From assembly GCF_048128805.1 (NCBI RefSeq), contig NC_136019.1, forward strand, positions 17,989,881-18,053,880: DNA of 64,000 nt, in the 5' to 3' direction. The position numbers were made by a program, and so were the translations under genes. This DNA is from Centroberyx gerrardi (taxonomy: Eukaryota; Chordata; Actinopteri; Beryciformes; Berycidae). The notes below the pieces were generated by a model that saw only the letters and a list, made by a program, of their open reading frames with translations, ran no database searches and was not told where the DNA came from. The first letter of the stretch is position 1; the number at the start of each line of letters is the position of its first letter. Below, piece after piece: positions 46,001-60,413 of this stretch.

Positions 46001-49000
46001 TTTATGGGCATTTAATACTCTCTCTCTCTCTCTCTGTATGTGTGTGTGTGTGTGTGTGTGTTGGCACCGACAGTGTGCGAATGAATGGCTCTGTGTGTGT
46101 TTCTGTATGTGTGCATATATCAGTTTGCTCTTTTATTCGCTGTTCTCAGGCATCGCTCGGTTGTACTATGCAGGGTCAGTGACCTTTCCTATTCCCATAA
46201 AGGCCATTTCTCTGCGACCCTGGCTTCCCCTGGTGTAACATGAGGCGAAGCCTTTGTGGAGCGGACTCGTGACTCACTGTAACTAAACATCTGTGGATGC
46301 GGTGATGCTCTTGCAGAAATAAACTCTAATATGAGAAATTCTTGAGAACTTAAAAAGGATAGTTATTTATATTAAAATCCGAAACAGGGACAACTTTCCC
46401 ACTGTTCATAGCGATTTCATGTAATAAATTACTGTTTATACTAAGAACTAATCTGATTTGTTACTTGTATTAAACACTATAATGTTAGTAGACAGTTAGG
46501 TTTGGTACAGTTAGGGTCATTGTACCAAAATCATTGAGGAATAATCATTTTCTATAAATTATAGAGTGAAATGTCATCCTTTTATGTGTGAAAAAAGCAG
46601 AAAATTTTGCTTCAGTTTCTTACCTGTTACATGTGGCTCATGCTATTGGGGAAATTCTCCACTGCCAGCTATTTTAACATATTGTCGGTTTGATATCCAA
46701 TACTAGTATCAATGCATCCCTAACCTGAAAAGTGGCTAAATTGAGCCTCCTAATCTATCATGGTGTTGTCCCAAAAGTCCCCAGAAAAGTCGATACACTT
46801 CATAAAATATTGTGGGCTTTTTTTCCTCTGCTTTATTGTCCCTCTCAGGCCGTCTTATAAATGGAAGCGGCAGGTGACTCAGCGGGTGCCGTCTGTGTCG
46901 AAGAAGAGGAAAATGTCCCTGCTGTTCGACCACCTCGACTCCTGCGAGCTGGCCGAGCACCTCACCTACCTGGAGTACAAGTCCTTCTGCAAGATCCTGG
47001 TCAGTAGGACTGAAGGAGCCGCGTATATGCTGTGATGGTTATGGTGTCTCGAAGCTTTTGAGTTCTCCAGTAATTCAGTTTCTTTTTTTTTTTTACTTCC
47101 TGGAGGCTAAATTTAGTTGCTAGGCAATATCGGTTAAAAATCTACTTTGCTGGCTGTAATTGTGTTTGTTGTCGGGCAGCATTAGCTTTTTGAGCATTAT
47201 TTTTGGAAACACTGGGTTCTTGCTGATTGAAGTGGCATATTTGTGTGTGTGTGTGTGTGTGTGTATGGGGGGGGGGGTTGGTGGGGTGAAAGGTTGGATT
47301 TATAGCGCTGCTGTCTGTCTTTGTCTCCCTCTCTATTTTCTTTCTGTAACTTGACATGCTGCTGCTGTCTTGGCTAGTCGTCCCTTGTAAAAGAGATTCT
47401 GGCTCAGTATAGAACAGTAGCAGCCTTAATGAATAAAAGATGAGTAAATTATCTAAAATATAGCCCGCTGATCCAAATGTGCAGCGATGACAGATGTCTG
47501 TGTTAAGAAGAGCAAGTGAAAAAAAAAAAAAGAAGCTGGTTTTCTTCTGCATTTCCCAGATCAGATGGTGGGATTAATCAGTCAGCGAATCAGCCAACTG
47601 ACTGGCTTGTTATCCACATTGTTGCCTTAATGACAAATTGAGCGGATGGTTGGACAGTCGAGTGCTTGTCTATGTGTCTGTTGTTTTTGTCTGAGCGCTG
47701 GCAATGTCAGTGTCTCTTACCCCCTCGTTCGCAACTACGATAAATTAAATTAAAATTCGGCGTCTTCTCTGGCATGCTGAAAGCAAAGCGTGACAGTTCC
47801 GAAACCAAATCCCTCACTTCTCCCCCCCTCCCTTCAGTTTCAGGACTACCACAGCTTCGTGATGCACGGCTGCACGGTGGACAACCCCATCCTGGAGCGC
47901 TTCATCACCCTCTTCAACAGCGTCTCCCAGTGGATCCAGCTCATGGTGCTCAGCAAGCCCACCGCCCCGCAGAGGGCCGCCGTCATCTCCCACTTCATCC
48001 GGGTGGCGCAGGTCGGTCCGTCCGTCTGCCGGGCCGATTGAGACCGTTTACAGCCAAGGGTTTAAGACGGTTGGGTGGGGGTTGGAGGGGTAGAGTGTGT
48101 GTGCGTGACAGGGTACAAGGACTAGGAGATTGATAGGAGATTGCCTGGAGCCAGAGAGAAAAGAGGAGAGCAAGTCGTAAAATACTGATTTAGTGATTAA
48201 ACCGAGAGATTTGGAGAGAGGGGAGAAATGTCAAGGCAGTGCGTTCGGTGGCACCCGTACATGCACACACACACACACACGTGGGTGGGCAGCAGCCGTT
48301 TACCATTTGATTAAGGTGGCACAGATCCGTGCCATTGTGAATAGGCAAATATAATTTGGAAGGGCTTTGGAGGCATTAGTATGTAATGTCCATAGACGAC
48401 TACTGAGAGCGCTTTAAGATAAGATGAACTTTATTGATCTCCAAGGAGATTTTGGGTCATTGCAGCAGCAAAGAATATAGATATAGACAGCAATACGACA
48501 AAAATAAAAAAAACAATATAGAGTAAAGACACAAAGTGCTCATCATGCACATCCAAAGTTTCTATTGGTTAGAAAGAATTCCCACTATGTTGACCATTTT
48601 CTAATGTACAGACTTTTTGCAGTTTACATATTTACAGTCCACTGCATCATTAAATATTTGCATTCAGATTTACAGAGCAAATGTGCCAATGGTAGATATT
48701 CACATTAACATATTGAAATAACATATTGTCATGAACCTGCTCAGAGTCCAGACGAAACAAGGGAGACCACACAGATAGTTATGGATTTAAAGCAATAAAT
48801 GTATTTAACCCATATTAAACTATAGACAAAAATACAGTGAAACATGTAAATCAGTAGTGTAGTGCAGGCTAAATGTAAAGTGAAAAGCAAGTCTAATAAA
48901 ACCCAACCAAAGTCCTGCTAGCCAGGAGAGGAGAGGAGAGGAGAGGAGAGAGATAGAGTCCAGCCCTCTTATATAGCAATCAGGAGGAATTGATTCAGGT

Positions 49001-52000
49001 GTGGCTCATCTGAGTCAGGTATGGCTCCTCCTCCTGACACACTTCTGCCACTCTGACTGCCTCCTACACAGGAACACCACAAGAAAAACACAAGGAGCCA
49101 CAAACAAAGGGGGAGGAGTCGTCACACCCCCCCGCATAAGAAAGGAGACCCACCAGGTACTCCGCCAAAATATTACAAGAAAATACAATATTAAATACTA
49201 CAATTTACAAAAATTCATAAATTATCTAATCAGTACCAAAATGCCTAACTCTTGCATTTGTCACTTTTACTGTACTGGAAGACTGACAGAATCACCTTCT
49301 ACTTTTGGCCTATTCAAAAATCTACAATACCTTATACCAATCCCTCCAAGTACCTTGGTACCTGTAGGAGCATTTTTAGAGAGAGCAGGACAGACCAACA
49401 GGGAGAGACAGAAGAAGGCACAAATATAGGCAACATTAACCATTGTGTGGTAATGCAACTAGAAGGTGCGAGAAAGGATGTCCGCCATTACATTTTCAGT
49501 GCCTTTTATATGGCGAATATCCAAATAAGGCTGAGCAACAGGAGAATGCATATCAAAAGACTTACTGCCACAGATGACCAGACAAGCTACTCCCACCACA
49601 AAGAGAGATGATACTCACACTATCATCACCTAAGTTGGGGAGAAGATCACGGCAACAATGTTCTCCAACTCACTTGTTAGGTTTTCTGGCTCACCAAGAG
49701 GCTGCTTCCAAGCCCATGCATCCTGCTCAAACAATTGGCCGCAACCCCAGTCTCATGACCTGGAATTGCCCACAAGTGTGCATAGTTCATCTAACAAGAC
49801 TGCTCCAAAGTAGGACACCCAACTACTGACAGTCCTACTGACACTGTGGCAACACAAACCCCAAAGCCACTGTGCCATAGCAAAGTCCAGACTAAACAAG
49901 GGAGACCACACAGATAGTTATGGATTTAAAGCAAAATAAATTTATTTAACCCATATTAAACTATACACAAAAATACAGTGAAACATGTAAATCAGTATTA
50001 TCAGTAGTGTAGTGCAGGCTAAATGTAAAGTGAAAAGCAAGTCTAATAAAACCCAAAACACAACCAAACCAAAGTCCTGCTAGCCAGGAGGAGAGAGAGA
50101 GAACTGACATATCCAGCCCTCTTATATAGCAACCAGGAGGAATTGATTCAGGTGTGGCTCATCTGAGTCAGGTATGGGTCCTCCTCCTGACACACCTCTG
50201 CCACTCTGACTGCCTCCTACACAGGAACAGGAAGAACACAAGAAAAACACACAGAGCCACAAACAAAGGGGGAGGAGTCGTCACAATATATAATGAAATG
50301 TGTCCAAAGTGTAAAGGTGCATCATTGGCTATTGACATGATCAGGATTACAGATGGGAGTAACGTGTACAGAAATGTCTCCAATCTGTCCCAATATGTAC
50401 AGACTCATATATAGGGTCATGTGTAGTGCAGTGTCACCAGACTTTAGCACCCTTCTTTTTGACACTGACACCTTTGTGGCAGGAAGCATTTGTGTACCTT
50501 GAACAGTTGGCACAAAGAAACGCTTGAAATGTTTCTTGGTAACACCTCAGGGAGATGAGCCGGAGGTTCAAAGGTGCTCCACAGCTGCACCAGCTCGTCG
50601 TGGAGAAGGTGCAAGGTAGTGTTACAGACTGAGATCAGTTTAGACCTCCTATGCTCCTCCTTGCCCTCACTGAGGAGCCACCAAATTGCTCTCTACCATA
50701 TCTGACACACTGCTTTTGTGGTCATACAACCTGCAGCCTGCGGGTGTGATAATTCAGGGCAATGTGGGCCATTTAAAGCTACACTGTGGAACCTCGCACT
50801 GTGGCGGCCCCAAGTGGCAGAGAGAGATAACTGTTTCAATTAGTTTGAAGGACTTCATTACCCAGAAATCATGAAACCTGACATCAGTAAACTGCGTACG
50901 CCTCAGACATTTTTTCTTCTTAGTTGCTGGTAGGGAAGGAGATGGTGAAAACAATCTTTTGGCAGCAGGTTCAATCATCGTTGATGAGTCCAGCTTTCTC
51001 TGGACGCAGCACTTCACTTCCACCTGGGACCACACCCAACTCCAGAATTTCAGTTGATCTAATAGGGCGAATCTACAGCGTCTCAATTAGTGGGGATGGG
51101 GTGCTCTTCTCTGTTGCAGCCCCAATTTGTGATTTAGGTCGCTAATATGGATATATTTTTACATAAAATTTTTGCCTAGTGCCGCTTTAAAGTTATGCCA
51201 TTCCTTTATCCATCCATTCAAGTCAAGTCAAGCTTATTTGTATAGCCCTTAATTACAGTTACAGTCTTAAAGGACTTCACAATGGCTACATTATGAAACA
51301 ATAAATGAAAATGAACCCCCCCCCCAACCCTAGACCCTCAATGAGAACAAGGAAAACCTCCCATGAAAACCTCATTAGGAAAGCAAAAATGAAAGAAACC
51401 TCAGCAAGGGCCTCACAGAGAGCGATCCCCCTTCCAGGACTGTCGATTACAGATTAAACGTTGACATGAAGATGGAACATAAACAAAATATACAGTCATT
51501 CATTCAACCATTCATTTGCTCATCAAATCATCTACGGTCATCTACGGGTCAAGATGCTTGTAATCCTAATCTTAGCTTAATCTGTCCTCATCAAGCCTCC
51601 TCCCGGCGTCTCCTGCCTAGCTGCCAAGTCCCGGCCTTATATGGTTCACTGACCAGATGCCTGCAGACTGTTATCCCTTCACTGCACAAACATCCCTTTA
51701 AATGCCATCCTGGGTCTTATTGTAATTGATAATATATCAGTTTGATGTTATCGTTTGCTTTGGTCTGCCAGATGGGCCGGGCTCGCGCGCTCTGGGACAA
51801 TTCAGTTACTGTGCTGGGGAGGCTCAGTCGACTGTAGGAAAGCACACAGAGAGAATTTTAAACAGTTTCTCCTTAGTCATCCTTATTGCCTGCAGTGCTC
51901 TATGTATTCCTCCTTGTTACTCCCCCTTATTGCGACTCTATTTTTGGATTTTGTGTATGACGAGATGTCTCAGTCTGCTCCCATTTTCCCTCAATTAATC

Positions 52001-53736
52001 CATCTCTTTTACGCCTCTCTTCATCTCCAGAACTAACTCCACCACTCATCATTTATTTACCAGGGGTCTCAGCGGGTTTCGGCCACCCCCGTCTGTCAGA
52101 ATACGCCAGCGCTCCAACACCTCGGCGGGGCTCTTGTCGAGGGAACCCAATAGAGCGCTCTTAAGCGTCTCACCCTCCTCGAAACCGAACAGTCGGACTA
52201 TTCTCGGCGCTTCGCGGAGCTATAACAGGGTCGCGGTACAGATAGATGCTGACTCCATCCCCGTGTTCTCGTTTCGAAATGAACGACTGTGACAGTTCAC
52301 CTGCAGGAGGCCCCGAGAATGACCCCCCCCCCCTCCTGCTCTCCCTCCCTTATCCTCCTTTCCAAATATCACCATCCTTAATATAGCATCCCTGAATTAT
52401 CCGCGCATCTTTGATCTTCAATCTTTTTCTCTTCTCTCAGATTATTTTGATAGATACACAGAGGAGAGGGCAAAGTGGAACAAACAGAAAGAAACATGCA
52501 AGCAGGGTACAACTTTGTTCCCCACTTGTAGATTCCTATCAAAAACGCACAATTTCAGATGCTTGAGGAACCCAATCAAAACATCTTGTACTTGTGTCAG
52601 CATGACACCGTGTTATTTGTGTTGACATTTCCACAATTGCACTGTAAAATGTCGGAACTGGTAACTCTGCAATGCCTGTTATGAAAACTCCTTTTTTAGG
52701 ATCAATCATGCATGCTCAAAACATACGGGTGTTTTCATAATGATAACCTGTATTTCCCCCTGCGAACCGAGTGTCCAGAAGTCAGCTCAGACCATGTTAT
52801 TCATACACCAGGCTCGGGCAATTGGATGGAATACATCAAGGGTCGGCGGTGGACCGAATCCATCCCCGATGGAAATTCCCTCGCTGATATTTTGCAGATT
52901 CAAATTGCCTTGATCTTTTGGTAATTAAAAATGTAGCCGAGGGCAAGACACTGAAATGGGGAAGCACATGCAGAGGGCTAAAACGATGTTCCAAGCCAAT
53001 TGCAAATTTATTCACAGCTAGCACAGAAGGCAGCCTCAACACACGATATTTCCCAGAGCCTTGCTCATGGGTGTGCTGCTTTTGTTCCATTGCAATTGGG
53101 AATACTATTGGGAAAACTGTACATCAGTTCATCAGGACTGTACTTACAAATGTCAACAATGTACATTTTCTCACCCATTGAAAAGCTACATTTCTATTCC
53201 AATCACACTTTATGTTTCAGCTGACAATTGATCACCTAACACTACCATACACACATCATTCCAGTGGAAAGACCCGACGAAACCTTTCCCAGGCCTTGAT
53301 ACCCGTCCCATGAACGTGCGGTTTAGCTGAACCCGCTCTGCACAACGCAGGGCTTTGCCAATTGATTCCAAAGGGTGTTTGAGCCGAACCAAATGATGCC
53401 CTCTGGCAGCCCGCCCACACAGCTGCGACCCTATTGATTTCCAGCAAGATGCCACGCAGGCTGAAGGGCAGCGCGGAGCCCCCGCCGAGCGCCATTCACA
53501 AAGTGTTAGCGTAACTTTGACTCGCGCAGCGGAGCTTTGAGCGGTATTTGCTCGGGCGTAATAATATCCTGGTTCGCTCAGCACAATCAGCTATAACGGA
53601 TGAGGTCCATTAGTGCGTATATCAGTTTTACACACATCTGCTTTTTCTTCCTATCCTCTGCTGTCTCTGCTTTACCTTCTAAATCTTGTACTTTCCTTCC
53701 TGCATCTTACCGACTCCTTCCCGCCCTGCATCACTG

Positions 53737-53785
<49 letters not shown>

Positions 53786-56700
53786 ATCTCGCTCTCCCTT
53801 AAATCCTTTTTGGCACCGGCTTACACACCCACACACACACTGCCTCTTCTCTCACCATGTCTATCACCCTCAATCTTTGTAATAATCTCTGCCCCCCCCC
53901 CTCCCTTCCCTTCCCTCCCCTCCTGCCCTCTCTCCATCTACAGAAGCTGCTGCAGCTGCAGAACTTCAACACGCTGATGGCGGTGGTGGGCGGCCTCAGC
54001 AACAGCTCCATCTCCCGTCTCAAAGACACGCAGACCCACATCAGTGCCGAAACCAACAAGGTGCGTCAAACTGCCAAGAGCTTCCACCTTCGCCGGTTTA
54101 TTTCTGGCGTCCGGCACCGAAACACACGACCAGACGAATTCAGCGCGCGGTGGCAGGTTGCAGCACTTAGCGAAACAAGTCATGTTGAATTCTATTCAGC
54201 GATCCACAACTCCTCTATGTAGGCTGCGAAAGCGCCTTATCTGTGATGACAGTAGTCCATTACTCCTACACAGTGGCTTCTTCGCAATATGAATTCAGGC
54301 CATAGAACTGGAAAGATGAATGCAACAGTTGGGGGAGTTGCAGTGCCTCGTCGTGTCGGTTATATAAGTCCATCTGGTCCAAAAGTTTGCTCCGAATTTT
54401 TTTGGATTCTTCTAAACAAATCTCTCTCCGTGTTCTATTTGTCCTCCGTCAAATCCTGCCAACTCTCATCTCCTCTCCTTCCATCGTCTCCATCCTCTCC
54501 TCCTAAATCATCCCTCTCATCCTCTCCCCCCTGCAGATTTTCAACGGCCTCATCGAGCTGGTGACGTCGTGCGGCAACTACAGCCAGTACCGCAAGCGCT
54601 TCTCCGAGTGCGCCGGCTTCCGCTTCCCCATCCTGGGCGTGCACCTGAAGGACCTGATCGCCGTGCATGTGGCGCTGCCCGACTGGGCTGACAAGGAGAA
54701 GACGCGGGTCAACCTGGCCAAGACCCAGCAGCTGTACGCCATCCTGCAGGAGCTGGCGCTGATCCAGATCACGCCGCCCAGCGTCGACGCCAACACGGAC
54801 CTGCTCAACCTGCTCACGGTTAGCGCGGGGATATTGATTCGCAGTGTCCAAAAATTAACGTTTTGGCCGGTGAACTGGAAAAATGCACCTGCCAAGATTC
54901 AATAATTAATGCATTTTTCATGCAGGTTTTCAAAGCTGTTTAGTATCGGATGCTGTGTGGTAATTTACAACTTCCTCACTCGCTTATTCATTGGATTTGT
55001 AATTCATCATGAAGTGCATTAAGCGTCCAGACAGCAGAGGAATAGGAGGAAAAAGTTTAGATGCTTTTTTAGAAGTTTAGATGCTTTATGTGGAGCCAGC
55101 AGAACTGGCAGCCTGTTTGATGCAAAGCCATTGTTTTTCCTTTTTAATGGGAAATACATACAGGGAAACATTTGTGGGGTAATTGGATAACCAAGAGACA
55201 ACTTTTTTTTTTTTTTTTCTTTTTCAAAGTTTGATTTTCAGTTCCCTTGCCAAGAACGTGCTAAGATATTTTCTCTTCTTATGCATCACACGGTGGGGGA
55301 AGATGAAGCGCCTTTCGCCATATTGCCACATCATTTATCATCAATACACTTCTGTCATGCTGTATCTCAACAGTAAACACTGTAAACAAGTCATTTAGTT
55401 CCCTATTCAGTCTTAAAATCATATTGTGCCTGAAAGATAATGCTGTTTTCGAGGTTGCCCCTCTCCTTTCCATTCTCCCTGCTGGTTTCTGCACACAGTC
55501 AGCATAGTTGGAGATATCAGCGCTCGTTCTCCTCCCTTCAGAAGAAGCCATTTGTTGCCATTCATTCTCATACAGTATGAAAAACAACTTCCACAGAGCG
55601 AGAGAATCCATCACAGTACACATGAAGCCTCAATTTGGTTTTGTCAAAGTTTCTGTTTTATCCTTACTTCATTGTGCCACAGTTGAGTTTTTCGTATTAG
55701 TGCTGCATTATATTACACTCTGCTTTCTGTCAATCACCTGACAGCCACAGGAAGAAATGGAAGTCTCCTCCAGGAAATAACCTCAAAAACACATCGCCTT
55801 ACGTTACTGTCACATCCATGTCTTCTTATTTGGGACGTCTTTGTTAGCCGGGACAGCAGTTCATTTCAAGCTAGGTTTGACACTGTAAAGTTTGTATTTT
55901 ATTTTTAAATTAACCAAAAAAGCAAGTAAATGTTAGAAAATCGAATTACATATGGAATGCTTTGTAACATAATTGGGAACAAATCTAAACTGGGTGTAGA
56001 CAGTAGTTAATGGGCTATAACTCTAAATGCATGAACACTGGTATTCTCATTTAAAACAAGTGAAAAATGCCAATGGGGTGAGGTAATTCCACTTGTTTCC
56101 AATGCAGTTTCAATTTTATTTGAATTTTATTTTTAGAAATACAAGTTAATATCTGGGGGAAAAAGAGCAGAATAAGGCGGATCACACCACTAGTATCAAG
56201 AAAATGACAAATGACACAGCAAGTGCAATGATCTCATCCCCCTGACAGATCTTTTCACTTACTTTAAGGTAAATAAGACTCAATACTAGATGAAAGAACT
56301 TGTTAAAATGGGTGTTTTCAGTGAGTGTCATCCAATTCTATTCTAATGATGTAGAGAATGAGCAAACACTTTTAAGGCAGCAAGACCTCACAGAGCGTTG
56401 TGTTATTCTGTGGCAGAATAACAGGCTGACTCTGCGTCTTAGTGGGAGGTTTGCCTCAGTCTGAGGACACCGCGTGAGACTGATCTCAGCTATAGAGCCG
56501 TCTGTCCTTCAGCATGAAAGCTGTGGAGGTGTTTTAGCGCTATTAACCGAGATGAAGTTCCTTCAGTCTCCGGCTTCAAACTAAACTCCCGCGTGTGTCA
56601 GCGTTCACTCTCTTTTGGCAGATGCAGATAAGCCTCCGCTGAATTTGAGAAGGGGAGCTTTTTCCGAGCTTAACCAATCCCAGGAGATCAATTACCATTT

Positions 56701-59307
56701 CCGACTGCAGGTGTTCGCGGGAGATTGCGACCGGCTCCCTTCGTTTTCGGCGAAAATGAAAGAAAACAACTTGACAGGTTTTCGGCGCTGAGGGGCAACC
56801 TGGGGAAGTTTGCCGGACGGAGTCGATAGCTAATTATCTTACGCCGGCGCTTATTGGAGTTGATCTGACTTGAGGTGCGCTGGCAAAGGAGAGAAAGTCA
56901 ATAACATCCTCAGAATTAGGAAAAGGGGAAAGTATGCCTGTGTGGGGCCGAAATAAGGAAACCACAGAGATTTAAAAGTATCTGATTTAGTCAACAATTT
57001 CCCCCTGGTTGAGTCATGTTCAATGAGGGCGATTCTATTCTAACATCCTCAGCATTGCGGACCATCTACAGTTAACCTTTGCACAGAAATACTGTAAGCT
57101 CCGATGAATCAGAAGGCCCAACAAGGAGAAAAACCTTTTTACCCTCCGCACTTACCACTTAAACTCAATAAGACACAGGAAATGCAATTATGCTAGAGAG
57201 TAGCTCTGAGCGAAAGAATGCAGCCGGCAGTGGATGCGGTGGATGATTCCATGTGGCAGTCGGCTGCACTGTGCCGACTAAAACAAAAATAGATCCCGCT
57301 CTCTCACCTGTTGCCATAGTATCCCCATTGTGTTTACAGAAAATGACTCTGCTGACAATGCCTATAATGAACAGGTCTGCGCCTGAGATGGCCATTGTTC
57401 TTTGTGTTATGTGTTCAGTACCAGTTCTGGAAAGTATAAAGTACTGGCAAATTAGAAATGTACCCTATGTCTCATCTACAACTCCTCCTCATGAGCTTAG
57501 CTCAAGGTTCTATCTGACTTTTTGTTTTTAATCAAAATGGAGTTATCCACACATTCATTATCCTGAATGTTACTTTGTCCTTGTGTGGTGTTTTTTTTTT
57601 ATATATTTAAAAAGATTTCAAAAGATGGAAGGTCTCAGAACTGCACTCCACCCAGATACAACCTTATAATGTTTTTGTTATTCATTTTTGCTATTCATTT
57701 TTAGATTAGTTTCCACCAGAAAAGTCATATAATTGACAGCTGGCATTGTCTGCCATGTTCGTATGATGAAGCCAAACCATTGATAATGATTTCTAAATGT
57801 TAAATGGTAAACCCACTTAAACTCATTATTATTTGTGGAATGGACCCACCCACAAAGGTTCACCCACCTTTGTGGCTTACATGAATCTTTATAATGTAAA
57901 TTTATAGTTGAAATCATAATTGGTAGTATCAAACTGATGAAAGTTATACAGAAGAAAAACCAGAAATTAATGTTTTTCTGAAAGAATAATTTAGTTGTTT
58001 TTTTTATTTTGGTGGTTGTTTGCCTTATGATGATCCCTGACTGGAGGTCACAGTTTACTCACCTTTTTATTTACCAGTACATCACTTGTTCCTTCTGTCC
58101 TGTGCTGTGCAGGTGTCTCTAGACCAGTACCACACGGAGGAGGAGATCTACCAGATGTCTCTACAGAGAGAACCTCGCAGTGCCAAGCCAGCGGTGAGGA
58201 CCGGGGGTCAGAGGTCATTACCAGACCTGGGAAGAGATGTGGATATCAGACTAGGGCAATACTGGCCTCTTATTAAATATCAGATATTGGCCAGTCATGT
58301 TGTCCACTGCCCATTTCTCTACCATTGAATAGGAGTGGTGGGTCACCCTGCCTTCAGAGCTGCTAAAAGAAATTCATTAGTTTGGGTTTCGATGGAGAGT
58401 TTTAGTGTCCCATGATGGTCTAAATGCTGTTTCAGAGGTTTTTCCACCCTGACAACAATACAAGTCTCCAAAGACCCACATTGGTCGAACCCTATATACG
58501 ACTGTATTGTTACTGTATATTGACTTTGTAATATTCCATAAACATATATATATATATCTCATAGCATTTTGATCCACTGTAGTGACCTTTAACCGTTATT
58601 GTGTATAGGAGCTCTATTATTAGGCACAATGGCTCCTACTTATTGATCTTATGGTCTTTGATTTCTCATTGGCTCTCGCAGAACTCCAGCCCCGCCCCTG
58701 CACCTGACCCCAAGCCCACTATGATCGACGAGTGGTCGGTGTCGGTGAAGCCCAACGCCGACCCGACCATCATCAAGAAGCACATAGAGAAGATGGTGGA
58801 GGTGAGTGTGTTACTCCCCTTCAGGGCTAATTGCAGAGGCCAAAGTAATCACACTGGAAGGCTCAGGGTGAATTTGCTGTTGTCCTTGACATGATAACTG
58901 TGGAGCACACTTTGGGATCTTTGGCCTTAATTGCTAGGATGTGTAATGATCGGTTACCATAGTTACCAGGGCATTTGAAAACCTCGTAACTCCACGTGAT
59001 TTTTCTTGCTATGCGTTGAGAAAGTTTAATGACCTTTCATGAAAACCTTTCTAAACCTATGGTGTGATTTCAAAAATACATGGTTGTCAATGTAAAAATA
59101 TGGCTGTTTTGATTACTTCCTTAAAAGTTGATGTTGTGAAGATATAAGGTTTTCATCAGGCAGCAGTGATGTGTTATGGGATTCTAGTGATCATACTACA
59201 AAAACAGGAACAGTAATCTGTTACACTTAACCTAAAAACATAGCAATCAGAGTACAGATACCCTTGCAAAACATGTTAAATGTATTTAGATTGTGTGATT
59301 AGAGACA

Positions 59308-59338
<31 letters not shown>

Positions 59339-60373
59339 GTATTTTTTTTTTAAATTTGACAAAATTGTTAATAGTGGATGTAAACAATGCGGATGTAGAT
59401 GATATGATTTTTTTTTTACCTACGATCTTACTGATCCTGAATATTCCAGTGGATTCGGTTACTGATTAAAACTGTAAGTAATCAGTAGTTTGTAATAGGT
59501 TTCACATTGAAACTAACCTTCCCAACCCTCATGCTTATACAGTCGGTCTTCAAGAACTTTGACACGGACGGCGACGGCCACATCTCCAGGGACGAGTTCG
59601 AAGCAATCAGGAACAACTTCCCTTACCTCAGCAAGTTTGGAGAACTGGACAAGAACCAGTAAGGGACAAACCTGACATCTGCAGATTTATTCACTAGCTT
59701 GTATGCTTAATGAATCCACAGTGAAAAACAGCTTCTGCACACTTAGATCCATGCAATTAAATGTGTTTAATACAGAGAATACATGTAAGTTGCATGGATC
59801 TAAGTGTGTGTATGATGTTTTTCATTGTGGATTCCTAAGCAAAGACTCTCAGGTGAACGATAGACATTCTATAAACTATAAATGCAACAATACTGATCCT
59901 GCATCAGTTATTAACTAACACAGTGCTAAAATATAGTAAAATTAGATGCCAAGAGCCACATATAACATGTTAGAAATCAAAGCAAAGTGACTTGATTGTC
60001 TGCCTTTTCACACATTACATTTCTCTAATTAGGAAAAATGGATTAGATCTCCCTCATTAATAACTTTATAATAAGGATACACACATAAACATGAATTAAT
60101 ACATTAACTAATGCATTAATTCATGAATGAACTGTTTAATTCACAAAGCTCGAGGCTGACAAATGAATGAGTCATACCTTGGTCACAATTAGTTAATGGT
60201 GGTGACTTAATAGTTTTGTACATTGTGATTTGGCATTAATTACTGGTGTTAACTAACAGATGTAATTAATATATGAATTAAATAGGGGGATCAAATGGGC
60301 TATAAACCCAGTTGCATCCATGATCAAGTAATGCTTGCAGCTAGCTCATTATTAAATATTGTATCACTACATC

Positions 60374-60413
<40 letters not shown>

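Noticed and set aside
53210-53584. 124-codon minus-strand open frame in rasgrp2 intron 6
   Set aside because: No similarity recognised and no promoter or splice support; a chance frame in GC-rich DNA.
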